DNA of 31,779 bases from Bacillota bacterium. GTDB taxonomy: Bacteria; Bacillota; Bacilli; ZCTH02-B2. Location: NCBI GenBank assembly GCA_017577895.1, contig PKQY01000019.1, forward strand, positions 1 through 31,779, read 5' to 3'. A program made the position numbers and the translations under genes. The first letter of the stretch is position 1. Each line of letters begins with the position of its first letter. Under the pieces are notes generated by a model that was not told the DNA's origin, made no database searches, and was given only the letters and a program-made list of their open reading frames with translations. Of this stretch, positions 7,769-15,941 are shown in pieces.

Positions 7769-8731
7769 ATGAACGTGATCAAAATTGCTCCCCGGGGATA
7801 TTGCTACGGCGTCGTGGATGCCATGGTGTTGGCGCAACAGGTGGCCGCCGATCCGAGCTATCCCCGGCCCATTTACATTCTCGGCATGATCGTGCACAAC
7901 AGCCACGTGGTGGAAGCGTTTCGCCAACAGGGCGTCATCACGCTGGACGGGGCCGATCGGCTCTCCCTTCTCGATCAGATCGACCGGGGGACGGTCATCT
8001 TTACCGCCCACGGCGTTTCGCCCCAGGTGCGGGAAAAAGCCATGGCCAAAGGGTTGACGGTGGTGGATGCCACGTGCCCTGACGTGAAGAAAACCCACGA
8101 ATTGATCGCCAACAAAGTGGCGGAAGGGTACGTGGTGGTCTACATTGGTAAAAAAGGCCATCCCGAACCGGAAGGGGCTATCGGCGTGGCGCCCGACAAG
8201 GTGTTTTTGGTGGAAAATGAAGAGGACGTCCAGCGGCTGAACTTGTCGGCGGAGAAGATCATCGTGACGAACCAGACGACCATGAGCCAGTGGGATACGC
8301 AACGCCTGATGGAGTGCGTTGTCCAAAAATATCCGCAGGCGGAAGTGTACAATGAAATATGCCTCGCCACCCAGCAACGGCAGGAAGCGGTGGCGGAGCA
8401 AGCGAAGGGAGCCGATTTGGTCATCGTCGTCGGCGACCCTCGCAGCAACAATACCAACCGTCTGGCGCAAGTGGCCCAGGAGAAGGCCGGCGTGCCGGCG
8501 TACCGGGTGGCCGACGTGACGGAAATCGATCCCGAATGGCTGAAAGGCATTGAAACGGTGGCCGTTACTTCCGGCGCCTCGACGCCGACGCCCATCACGA
8601 AAGAAGTCATTGATTATTTGGAGCAGTTTGATCCGCAGCGGCCGGAGACGTGGACGATTCGCCGCACGGCCCCGCTCGACCGGTTGTTGCCGCGGGTGCG
8701 GCCCAAAGGGGCGAAAGAGCAGGAACAATGA
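7769..8731 (+). CDS. ispH: 4-hydroxy-3-methylbut-2-enyl diphosphate reductase
   Basis: Last enzyme of the MEP isoprenoid pathway: reductive dehydration of HMBPP to isopentenyl and dimethylallyl diphosphate in the cytoplasm. 320 residues, normal length. The three cysteines that bind the iron-sulfur cluster are C12 (RGYCYGV), C103 (ATCPDV) and C198 (EICLAT). The proton-donor glutamate in GHPEPEG and the TNQTTMS motif are also present. ATG 7769 has AAAGGAGG about 9 bases upstream. It begins 24 bases after the histidine kinase without a visible terminator, so read-through from the htrA operon is possible. A terminator-like hairpin follows it. Confidence 0.96.
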   Translation: MNVIKIAPRGYCYGVVDAMVLAQQVAADPSYPRPIYILGMIVHNSHVVEAFRQQGVITLDGADRLSLLDQIDRGTVIFTAHGVSPQVREKAMAKGLTVVDATCPDVKKTHELIANKVAEGYVVVYIGKKGHPEPEGAIGVAPDKVFLVENEEDVQRLNLSAEKIIVTNQTTMSQWDTQRLMECVVQKYPQAEVYNEICLATQQRQEAVAEQAKGADLVIVVGDPRSNNTNRLAQVAQEKAGVPAYRVADVTEIDPEWLKGIETVAVTSGASTPTPITKEVIDYLEQFDPQRPETWTIRRTAPLDRLLPRVRPKGAKEQEQ

Positions 8732-8757
8732 TGGCGGTGAGGGGGCCGGGAAGTTTT

Positions 8758-8790
8758 GGCTGCTCGGACTGGCACCAGCCTATTTTTTTT
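8758..8790 (+). terminator. Probable intrinsic terminator after ispH
   Basis: GGCTG (8758-8762) pairs with CAGCC (8776-8780), followed by a TAT8 tract. The stem is short (5 bp, with a competing CTGG/CCAG hairpin inside), but the eight T residues make a terminator likely. Confidence 0.55.
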
Positions 8791-8896
8791 CTCTTATGAT
8801 AGACAAAGACCGTGCACTCCCCTGTGGCTGTCGAGCTGACCGGCGGTATTCGGTTGGCCCAAGTGGGTAACGCTAACAAAGGATCGGACGAAATGG

Positions 8897-9835
8897 ATGG
8901 TGACACACGTGTTGATCCGGCGCTATAAAGGCAATCCCATTTTGACGAAAAACGATGTGCCGTATCCGGTGGAAACCGTCCACAACGCCGGCGTCGTCAA
9001 GCATCAAGGGCGCTACATCATGTTGTTCCGCTCCCATTTGCGCAGCGGCCGCTCCATCATCGGCATCGCCGAAAGCGATGACGGGTACCGATTTTCCGTG
9101 CGGCCGGAGCCATTCCTGACGCCGGCGAAGGACGGCGACTTTGCCCTCTACGAAGAATTCGGTGTGGAAGACGTCCGCATCAACCCGCTGGAAGGGGAGT
9201 ACTACTTGACCTACAGCGCCTATTCCCGTTTCGGGGTGCGCATTGCGTTGGCCAAAACCCGGGATTTCCAGCACGTGGAACGCATCTCCTTGATTTCGCA
9301 GGCCGACATGCGCAACGTGGTGCTCTTTCCGGAAAAAATCGGCGGCCGCTACGTCCGGCTGGACCGTCCCCACACCCACATCGCACCTTGGTCCATTTGG
9401 ATTTCGTATTCGCCGGATTTGATTCACTGGGGCGATTCGAAAGTCGTGATCAAGCCCGCCCCCTACCATTGGGATGAGATGAAAATCGGTCCCGGGGCAC
9501 CGCCCATCAAGACGCCCCACGGCTGGCTGAACATTTACCACGGGGTGTTTGAAACGATGGCTGGTTCGGTGTATCGCCTCGGGGTGGCGTTACACGATTT
9601 GCACGATCCATCTCGGGTGCTGGGCGTGGCCGACGAGTGGGTGCTGCAGCCCGAAGATGTTTGGGAAGTGACCGGATATGTTCCCAATGTGGTGTTCACT
9701 TGCGGTGCGGTGCCGGAAGAGGACGGCACCGTGAAGATTTACTGGGGCGGTGCCGACACCGTCATGTGTGTCGGCGAGGCCCGCATCGCCGATTTGGTCG
9801 AGCTCTGTTTGAAAAAGGCGCGGCCGCCGTTGTGA
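8897..9835 (+). CDS. GH130 family glycoside phosphorylase/hydrolase (short form)
   Basis: 312 residues with the five-bladed beta-propeller pattern of GH130 (beta-mannoside phosphorylases and mannosidases). Visible signatures are NPIL near the N-terminus, a VHNAG strand, GVEDVRI with the candidate proton-donor D92, YYLTYSAYS, VVLFPEKIGG, a W-x-D-x-K-I-G-P-G-A-P-P motif and GYVPNVVFTCG near the end. Known members phosphorolyse beta-1,4- or beta-1,2-linked mannosides; the exact linkage cannot be read here. The start is uncertain: ATG 8897 has AAAGGA about 13 bases upstream, and GTG 8900 is adjacent. No sugar transporter is near. The gene lies 55 bases upstream of a second GH130 gene, probably in one operon. 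Confidence 0.9.
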   Translation: MVTHVLIRRYKGNPILTKNDVPYPVETVHNAGVVKHQGRYIMLFRSHLRSGRSIIGIAESDDGYRFSVRPEPFLTPAKDGDFALYEEFGVEDVRINPLEGEYYLTYSAYSRFGVRIALAKTRDFQHVERISLISQADMRNVVLFPEKIGGRYVRLDRPHTHIAPWSIWISYSPDLIHWGDSKVVIKPAPYHWDEMKIGPGAPPIKTPHGWLNIYHGVFETMAGSVYRLGVALHDLHDPSRVLGVADEWVLQPEDVWEVTGYVPNVVFTCGAVPEEDGTVKIYWGGADTVMCVGEARIADLVELCLKKARPPL

Positions 9836-9890
9836 GACGGGTCAGAAACGGACGGACAGATGCTTGATGGCGTGAAAGGATGGGAGGAAC

Positions 9891-11369
9891 GTGAAGCTGC
9901 AAAAGCAAGAATTGTCGGTGCGACGGAGAGCAGAAATTTACAATCCCGATTGCCGTCGGATCATCGCCAAGTTTTTTCTCCCTGGAGGAGACGACCAACG
10001 GTTGTCCGCCCTGATTCGTCGCGTTTTGGCGCTGCCGGAATCGGTGGTGGAAGAAGTGCTGGAACAAGTGATGGAGGAGTTTGCCCACCGCCACCGCCGC
10101 TTTCGCTACATTTTAGAGAAGCATTTCCGGGCCATTGCCGGGTTAGTGTCGTTGCCGACGGCCAACTTGTCGGAAGCGCGCAAATTGTTGATCGGTGCAT
10201 ATTTTACCAACGAATATTCGGTCCAATGCGTGGGGCTGTTCAACCCGTCCATCGTCCCGCATCCGGATCAATCGGGCCTGGAGCCGGGACATTTGCGGTT
10301 CATCATGTCGTTCCGCAGCGTGGGCGAAGGACACATTTCCTCGATCGAATTTCGCTCCGGCGTGTTGGATGAAAACAGCGAGATGATCGACGAAGAAGTC
10401 AGCGCCTTTTTGGAAGTTCCCGAAGTGGTGTATTCCCGGGAAGTGGACCGGGAGCTGTTGCTGGCCAAATTGAGTGAGGAAGGAGTCGAGGCGCCGGTCT
10501 TGGACCGGTTGCGCCAGAAGTTGCCCCAGCAGTGCAAGAAGGAAGATTTGGCCGAGGTGGTCCGTTACGTGGAAGTGCCCGAATCGGAGCAGCCGGCGCT
10601 GGCGGAACAGTTGTTCAAGGCGGCCGAATGGTTTTTGCACAACAACTATGAAATTCACTTCGATCCCGAAACGAAACTGTCGGAGCGGGTCATTTATCCG
10701 ATTTCGCCCAACGAATGCAAAGGGTTGGAGGACGCCCGCTTTGTAGCATTCCAAGAAGAGGACGGCAGCACCATCTATTGCGCCACGTATACCGGCTATA
10801 ACGGCTACATCATTCAGCCGAAAATGTTGGAGACGAAAGACTTCATCAACTTCAAAGTGACGACCATGGCCGGGCGGGCGGTCAAAAACAAGACCATGGC
10901 CCTCTTTCCGCGCCGTATCGGCGGCAAATACGCCATGATTTCCCGGCAAGACGGGGAAAACATGCACATCATGTTTTCCGACAACCGCTACGTTTGGGAC
11001 CGATCGGAAGTCATTCGGACACCGACCAGTCCGTGGGAGCTGATTCAGATCGGCACCGGCAGCCCCCCCATCGAGACGGACGCCGGCTGGCTCGTAGTCA
11101 ACCACGGCGTCGGACCGATGCGCAAATATTGTATCGGCGTGGAATTGTTGGACTTGGAAGATCCCCGTCGCGTCATCCGGCATTTAGAGTCGCCGCTGCT
11201 GTCGCCCAACGCCAAAGAACGGGAAGGATACGTGCCCAATGTCGTCTACACATGCGGTGCACTCATTCACGGGGATGAACTCATCATACCGTATGCCATG
11301 TCCGACTGGATTTCGGGCATCGCGTCCGTATCGGTCCAAGCGCTGATGGACCACTTGCTGGGCAAATAA
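9891..11369 (+). CDS. GH130 family glycoside phosphorylase/hydrolase with N-terminal helical extension (long form)
   Basis: 492 residues, GTG start with GGGAGGA 4-5 bases upstream. About the first 100 residues are helical and not part of the propeller. Then come GLFNPSIVPHP, GLEDARF with the candidate catalytic D281, NKTMALFPRRIGGKY, LIQIGTGSPP, WLVVNHGVGPM and GYVPNVVYTCGA, all equivalent to motifs in the preceding gene. An inserted mostly helical region (about residues 165-260) separates the first blades. This two-size pairing suggests divergence after duplication or distinct substrates. Known long GH130 members include mannosyl-oligosaccharide phosphorylases; the substrate here is not assignable. 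Coding ends just before an inverted repeat shared with the convergent diguanylate cyclase gene. Confidence 0.88.
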   Translation: MKLQKQELSVRRRAEIYNPDCRRIIAKFFLPGGDDQRLSALIRRVLALPESVVEEVLEQVMEEFAHRHRRFRYILEKHFRAIAGLVSLPTANLSEARKLLIGAYFTNEYSVQCVGLFNPSIVPHPDQSGLEPGHLRFIMSFRSVGEGHISSIEFRSGVLDENSEMIDEEVSAFLEVPEVVYSREVDRELLLAKLSEEGVEAPVLDRLRQKLPQQCKKEDLAEVVRYVEVPESEQPALAEQLFKAAEWFLHNNYEIHFDPETKLSERVIYPISPNECKGLEDARFVAFQEEDGSTIYCATYTGYNGYIIQPKMLETKDFINFKVTTMAGRAVKNKTMALFPRRIGGKYAMISRQDGENMHIMFSDNRYVWDRSEVIRTPTSPWELIQIGTGSPPIETDAGWLVVNHGVGPMRKYCIGVELLDLEDPRRVIRHLESPLLSPNAKEREGYVPNVVYTCGALIHGDELIIPYAMSDWISGIASVSVQALMDHLLGK

Positions 11370-11372
11370 ACA

Positions 11373-11415
11373 CCCCTGCCGAACCCGCGTCATGGAGAGA
11401 CGGACTCGGCAGGGG
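11373..11415. terminator. Inverted repeat between convergent genes (possible bidirectional terminator)
   Basis: CCCCTGCCGA (11373-11382) and its exact complement TCGGCAGGGG (11406-11415) flank a 23-base loop. The right arm lies inside the last codons of the minus-strand gene. No T-run follows on either strand, so it may stabilise 3' ends or stop transcription inefficiently rather than act as a classical terminator. Confidence 0.45.
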
Positions 11416-12403
11416 CGCTGATCACTTTGTTGCCGCCGCTGCGCTTGGCTTGATACAGCGCCTGGTCCGCAGCATGTAACAAATGGCGCATGTCTTGCTG
11501 TTGGTCAGGAATGGTGGCGGCTACGCCGGCACTGATCGTAATGTGCTTGCTGTTGCGGGCGTAATGGTGTTCAATTTTCAACGCGGCGACCTGCTGGCGC
11601 ATTTGTTCGGCGACGGTGACGGCGCCTTCCAGCCCCGTGTGTGGCAAGATGACGGCAAACTCTTCGCCGCCGTAACGGGCCACCAGATCGCTGGGCCGTT
11701 TTACCGCCTTTTGTAAAATACGGGCCACTTGGATGAGGCAATCGTCGCCGGCCAGATGGCCGTAATGATCGTTGTACGGTTTGAAGGCGTCGATGTCGAT
11801 CAAAATGACGGACAGCCAATATTTGCCCCGCATGGCGCGGTTCCATTCGATGGCCAATGTGCGGTTAAACTGGCGGCGGTTGGCGATGCCGGTTAAATCG
11901 TCCTGGGTCGACAGTTGTTCCAGTTTCCGGTTGGCTTCTTCCAGCTGTCGCGTCACTTCCAGCAACTCTTTTTCCCGCTGCTTGCGCTTATCCATTTCCC
12001 GTTTCAACGTCAAGGCATTGCGAATGCGGGCCAACAGCTCCACTTTGTTCAGCGGGCGGGGGATGTAATCGGTTGCCCCGGCGGCAAAAGCCGATTCCAA
12101 CACGCTGATTTCGGTGCTGGCGGTGACGATGATCACCGGCAGATCTTTCCCCTTGGGGTGGGCTTTGATGCGGCGGCACGCTTCGATGCCGTCCATTTCC
12201 GGCATGACGACATCCATTAAGACCAGTTCAATTTCGGGGGCGGCCGTCTCTTGTCCTTCGGAGGCATCGTCGTCCATGCCCAACAGCTGGAAAGCTTCGG
12301 CGGCCGAGCCGGCTGTCTGAATATGCGTAAAACCGGCATCTTGCAAGATCGATTTCAGCAACAGCAAATTGAAACGGGAGTCGTCCACGATCAAAATGCT
12401 CAT
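11390..12403 (-). CDS. Response regulator-diguanylate cyclase (REC-GGDEF)
   Basis: 337 residues: receiver domain (about 1-130), coiled-coil linker (about 135-168), GGDEF domain (about 170-330). It should make cyclic di-GMP from two GTP in a phosphorylation-dependent way. The active-site GGEEF is at 245-249, and the inhibitory I-site RxxD (R236-D239) sits five residues before it, so feedback control is probably intact. The receiver has acidic D7/D8 and phospho-acceptor D64 (VLMDVV), but the normally invariant lysine of the KP motif is Arg116 (YIPRPL). The ATG at 12403 has GAGGAAGG 8 bases upstream; an in-frame ATG at 12427 has none. No cognate kinase gene is adjacent. Confidence 0.93.
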   Translation of the reverse strand: MSILIVDDSRFNLLLLKSILQDAGFTHIQTAGSAAEAFQLLGMDDDASEGQETAAPEIELVLMDVVMPEMDGIEACRRIKAHPKGKDLPVIIVTASTEISVLESAFAAGATDYIPRPLNKVELLARIRNALTLKREMDKRKQREKELLEVTRQLEEANRKLEQLSTQDDLTGIANRRQFNRTLAIEWNRAMRGKYWLSVILIDIDAFKPYNDHYGHLAGDDCLIQVARILQKAVKRPSDLVARYGGEEFAVILPHTGLEGAVTVAEQMRQQVAALKIEHHYARNSKHITISAGVAATIPDQQQDMRHLLHAADQALYQAKRSGGNKVISAPAESVSP

Positions 12404-12454
12404 CGACCAATCCTTCCTCGCAAGCATCCCGATGTCGTTCTCGCTGTCGTTCTA

Positions 12455-12479
12455 TGAAACGGTTTCAAATAAGATTATA
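12455..12479 (-). promoter_or_regulatory. Extended -10 promoter with a palindromic operator-like site at the start point
   Basis: On the minus strand TGCTATAAT (TATAAT at 12474-12479) is an extended -10 element for the REC-GGDEF gene. The palindrome TGAAACGGTTTCA (12455-12467) covers the predicted transcription start. Its form resembles LacI/CcpA-type operators but is 13 bases with an odd centre, one base shorter than the cre consensus. Confidence 0.5.
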
Positions 12480-12591
12480 GCATAACTTGCATCGTCGTCC
12501 TTGGATGGAATGGGAATTGCAGTTTTTTGTCGTTATTGCATAAATTTTCGAGGCTAATGAAACAATGCGCGGTTGGACGGGGGGTGGCACG

Positions 12592-13545
12592 ATGGCGAGC
12601 CGGCCCGACGTGTTGATCATCGGCGGCGGTCCGGGAGGGATCGCCAGTTTCATTTGGGCGAAACGGTTGGGGTTAGAAGCGGTGTTGTTGGAAAAAGAGG
12701 CGGAACTGGGCGGGCAGTTGCGGCACATCTTCAATCGGATCATCGATTATCCGGGATTGCCGGCGGCCGACGGGGCGGAATTGGCGCGCCATTTTGTCCG
12801 GCATGTGAAGCCGTGGGCTGAACAGATTCGATGCGGCGTCGACGTCCAGGCGGTGGACGTGGCGACGAAACAAGTCATCGTTCGGGGGGAAGGAAGGGAG
12901 ACATACCACCCCCGCTTTTTGATTCTCGCCATGGGGGCCCAAAACCGGCGGCTGGGCGTTCCCGGCGAAGAAGCCATGCTGGCGCGGGGGGAGACGTATT
13001 CGGCCGCCCGGGACCGGTTTCGGTTTCGCGGCCGGCCGGTGGCGGTCGTCGGCGGCGGTGACCGGGCGCTGGAAGGGTCGCTGTTGTTGGCCGAGGCCGG
13101 GGCTGAGGTGCTGCTCATTCATCGCCGCCGACAGTTTACGGCCCGGTCCGAATATGTGAAACCGGTGTTCAACCACCGGCGCATCCGGGTGTTGACTGAA
13201 GCGACGGTCCAGCGCATCGTCGGCGAAGAGCGGCTGGAGGGCATCGTCGTCCGGCAACACCACCCGGCATCGCCGGAAGGGAAAGAACAATTTTTTCCGG
13301 TGGACGCGGTGTTCGTGCGCATCGGCATGGAGCCCAACAGTCACCTCGTCCGGGGACAGGTGGCGACGGACCGGGACGGATACGTCCTCGTGAACAGCGC
13401 CATGGAGACGACGGCCGCCGACGTGTTTGCCGTCGGGGATCTGTGTACCCGCCCGCTGTATTCCAGTATTTCCATGGCCACGGCGCAAGGCATGGCGGCG
13501 GCCAAATCCATCGTCTCCCGACTGAGCGAATCATCGGCCGAATAA
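12592..13545 (+). CDS. Thioredoxin-reductase-fold NAD(P)/FAD oxidoreductase lacking the redox CxxC
   Basis: 317 residues. The FAD-binding GGGPGG motif is near residue 12. The second Rossmann motif VVGGGDRALEGS binds NAD(P)H, and FAVGDLCTRP near the C-terminus is the FAD-contact motif. In thioredoxin reductases a CxxC lies just before the second GGGD; here the stretch reads YSAARDRFRFRG and has no cysteine pair. It therefore cannot be a thioredoxin reductase; a ferredoxin/flavodoxin reductase or other electron-transfer role is more likely. ATG 12592 follows GGGGGGTGG by 5 bases; an upstream ATG at 12565 is worse placed. A weak promoter, TTGCAG (12517-12522) with CATAAA (12539-12544), lies upstream. 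Confidence 0.88.
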   Translation: MASRPDVLIIGGGPGGIASFIWAKRLGLEAVLLEKEAELGGQLRHIFNRIIDYPGLPAADGAELARHFVRHVKPWAEQIRCGVDVQAVDVATKQVIVRGEGRETYHPRFLILAMGAQNRRLGVPGEEAMLARGETYSAARDRFRFRGRPVAVVGGGDRALEGSLLLAEAGAEVLLIHRRRQFTARSEYVKPVFNHRRIRVLTEATVQRIVGEERLEGIVVRQHHPASPEGKEQFFPVDAVFVRIGMEPNSHLVRGQVATDRDGYVLVNSAMETTAADVFAVGDLCTRPLYSSISMATAQGMAAAKSIVSRLSESSAE

Positions 13546-13592
13546 AATAGCAGCCCGCCGCCCAAAGTAAGCAAAAAGGGAGGGTCGAGGCC

Positions 13593-14087
13593 GTGAACGC
13601 ATGGTATGAGCAGTTGGCCCGCTCGTTAGAAGAAATCGGAAACGGCATGCAACGGTTGACCCAACAGTACGGGGACGGTGCGGGCGAGTCGGCGGCGGTG
13701 GCGGGAAAAATTCGGCAATCCATGGCCGAGGTGCAAGGCGAGATCCAGCGGCTTAAGGGGATGTTACAAGAGGCGGCGGCGAAGACGAGCGACGGGGTGC
13801 CGGCCGAATGGGATTTGGTGGCGGTGGTGCCGGCGGACCAGGCCGACCCGGAAAAAGCGGAACAGAGCGGGATGCTGCCCGACGCAGCGACGCTGGGAGA
13901 CGCGTTTGTCCGGGGCATGGACGGCTTTGAACGGCTGCAGGAGCTCATCAAGCGGCACAGCCAGCGTCCCCTGGACGAACGACAGGTGTGGGCGGAAGAA
14001 GTGGAGCGGCTCGGCAAAGAATTTCACCGGATTTATCAGTTGGCCCGCGACGCCCATGATGCCAACTGGCACGATCGGTATTACTGA
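13593..14087 (+). CDS. Hypothetical helical protein (GTG start)
   Basis: 164 residues, not recognised. The GTG start is supported by AAAGGGAGGG about 8 bases upstream, and the gene begins 47 bases after the flavoprotein, so the two are likely co-transcribed. It is acidic and predicted by eye to be mainly alpha-helical, with heptad-like Leu/Ile/Met patterns at about residues 5-25, 35-65 and 105-155, and a flexible Pro/Asp-rich middle. No signal peptide, membrane segment or metal motif is seen. It could be an accessory or structural protein; no function is proposed. Confidence 0.7.
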   Translation: MNAWYEQLARSLEEIGNGMQRLTQQYGDGAGESAAVAGKIRQSMAEVQGEIQRLKGMLQEAAAKTSDGVPAEWDLVAVVPADQADPEKAEQSGMLPDAATLGDAFVRGMDGFERLQELIKRHSQRPLDERQVWAEEVERLGKEFHRIYQLARDAHDANWHDRYY

Positions 14088-14156
14088 GCCAAATTCCTGT
14101 CCTGACCCTTGGCGATCACAGTTTCGTCACAAATTGTGATGCTTTAATCACAGAAA

Positions 14157-14167
14157 TGTGTTATACT
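14157..14167 (+). promoter_or_regulatory. pckA extended -10 promoter overlapped by a CcpN-like motif
   Basis: TGTGTTATACT contains an extended -10 (TGTTATACT, hexamer 14162-14167). The same 11 bases fit TRTGHYATAYW, the motif I recall for CcpN, the repressor of gluconeogenic pckA and gapB in Bacillus. Upstream bases 14116-14153 hold several TCACA/TGTGA half-sites, including the palindrome TCACAAATTGTGA (14127-14139). No convincing -35 hexamer is present. Confidence 0.6.
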
Positions 14168-14236
14168 AATTTTGCTTCAAGATTTTTTCGATAACGCAGG
14201 TCAGGGAGATTTTCAGATAAAGGGGTAAGGACGGGA

Positions 14237-15814
14237 ATGGAGACAAAACAAGAACAATCGTTGCGTGAAGCTTTTCGGAACGCGAAGGTGCACGTCAACT
14301 GGCCGGTCAGTCGGCTGATTGAGGCGGCGATCATCCGGGGGGAAGGCATTTTGACCGCACAAGGGGCGTTTCGGGCCACGACCGGCCAATATACCGGCCG
14401 TTCCCCCAAGGACAAGTTCATCGTCGATGAACCCGCCGCCCGCCACGTGCATTGGGGCGACGTGAACCGGCCGCTGGCGCCGCATTATTTTGAACGGCTG
14501 TACCAGGACGTCATGCGGTACGTCGAGGGCAAAGAGTGGTTTTGCTTTCAAGGCTTTGCCGGGGCCGATCCGGAATACCGGCTGCCCATTCAAGTGTTTA
14601 CCGAATTTGCCTGGCATAACTTGTTTGCCCGCCAATTGTTCATCCGGCCATCGGCAGAGGAGTTGGCGGGCTTTGAAGCTTCCTTCACCGTTGTCGCCGC
14701 GCCGGGGTTTAAAGCCGACCCCAGTGTTCACGGCACCCGTTCCGAGACGTTTATTGTTCTCAGCTTCGAGCGCCGTTTAGTGCTCATCGGCGGAACCGAG
14801 TATGCCGGAGAGATCAAAAAGTCCATCTTCACGGTGATGAATTACCTCTTGCCGCAACAGGGCGTGTTTCCCATGCACTGTTCGGCCAACGTCGGGCCGA
14901 AGGGAGACGTGGCGCTGTTTTTCGGTTTGTCGGGCACCGGCAAGACGACGCTGTCGGCCGATGCCGGACGGCGGCTCATCGGCGACGACGAGCACGGGTG
15001 GTCGGAACGGGGCGTGTTCAACATCGAAGGCGGTTGCTATGCCAAGTGCATCCACTTATCGGAAGAGCATGAACCGCAAATTTACCGCGCCATCCGTTAC
15101 GGGGCGGTGCTGGAAAACGTCGTGGTGGACGAAGAGACCCGGGAACCGGACTACGACGACGCTTCGCTGACGGAAAACACACGGGCGGCGTACCCGGTGG
15201 ACTACATCGACGGCGCCGTCATTCCCGGCGTGGCCGGCCATCCGAACGTGATTTTGTTCTTGACGGCGGACGCCTTCGGGGTGCTGCCGCCCATTGCACG
15301 GTTGAGCAAGGAACAGGCCATGTACCACTTTTTGTCCGGCTACACCAGCAAACTGGCCGGTACCGAACGGGGGGTCACCGAGCCGCAGGCGACGTTTTCG
15401 GCCTGTTTCGGTGCGCCGTTTTTGCCCATGGAACCGATCGTCTACGCCCGGATGCTGGGCGAAAAAATCGACCGCCACAACACGCGGGTGTATTTGGTGA
15501 ACACCGGCTGGTCCGGCGGTCCGTATGGCGTGGGCGAACGCATCAAGCTGCGCTATACGCGGGCGATGGTACGGGCGGCCATTGATGGGGTGTTGGACGA
15601 AGTGGAAACGGTGGAAGATCCGGTCTTTGGCCTGCACATTCCCGTCCGTTGCCCCGATGTGCCGGAGACGGTGCTGAACCCGCGGGCCACGTGGGCTGAC
15701 GCCAGCGCCTACGACCGGCAAGTGCGGGAATTGGCCCGCCGCTTCCGGGAAAACTTTGCTTCGTTTTCCAATTTGACGCCGGAATTGGAGAGCGCCGGCC
15801 CGAAACTCGACTAG
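14237..15814 (+). CDS. pckA: Phosphoenolpyruvate carboxykinase (ATP)
   Basis: Gluconeogenic enzyme converting oxaloacetate and ATP to PEP, CO2 and ADP in the cytoplasm. 525 residues, normal for the ATP-dependent family. The P-loop GLSGTGKT is at 230-237. Other signatures are TGRSPKDKF near residue 55, the FSANVG-type metal region read here as HCSANVGPKGD, DDEHGW, and the substrate-binding FNIEGGCYAKC. The ATG has AAGGA about 5 bases upstream. It is monocistronic by appearance: its own promoter precedes it and a hairpin plus a convergent gene follow. The CcpN-like motif over its promoter suggests repression by glycolytic carbon sources, as in Bacillus. Confidence 0.97.
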   Translation: METKQEQSLREAFRNAKVHVNWPVSRLIEAAIIRGEGILTAQGAFRATTGQYTGRSPKDKFIVDEPAARHVHWGDVNRPLAPHYFERLYQDVMRYVEGKEWFCFQGFAGADPEYRLPIQVFTEFAWHNLFARQLFIRPSAEELAGFEASFTVVAAPGFKADPSVHGTRSETFIVLSFERRLVLIGGTEYAGEIKKSIFTVMNYLLPQQGVFPMHCSANVGPKGDVALFFGLSGTGKTTLSADAGRRLIGDDEHGWSERGVFNIEGGCYAKCIHLSEEHEPQIYRAIRYGAVLENVVVDEETREPDYDDASLTENTRAAYPVDYIDGAVIPGVAGHPNVILFLTADAFGVLPPIARLSKEQAMYHFLSGYTSKLAGTERGVTEPQATFSACFGAPFLPMEPIVYARMLGEKIDRHNTRVYLVNTGWSGGPYGVGERIKLRYTRAMVRAAIDGVLDEVETVEDPVFGLHIPVRCPDVPETVLNPRATWADASAYDRQVRELARRFRENFASFSNLTPELESAGPKLD

Positions 15815-15855
15815 AGACGATGAGATAATCGAACAGAAGGCATTCGTGACAACAC

Positions 15856-15879
15856 AGGCCTGTGGTCACCCACAGGCCT
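15856..15879. terminator. Hairpin after pckA (terminator-like, no T-run)
   Basis: AGGCCTGTGG (15856-15865) and CCACAGGCCT (15870-15879) form a perfect 10-bp stem with a TCAC loop between convergent genes. The stem is very stable, but neither side is followed by a T tract, so termination is likely but not textbook. Confidence 0.5.
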
Positions 15880-15941
15880 ATACTTATGTTGCCGGTTTAT
15901 GTTGGTCCGTGGCGCGGGGTCGGCGCAGCATTTGGGCTTGA

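Noticed and set aside
12592..13545. Thioredoxin reductase (trxB)
   Set aside because: The fold matches but the redox-active CxxC is absent, so the enzyme name is not justified.
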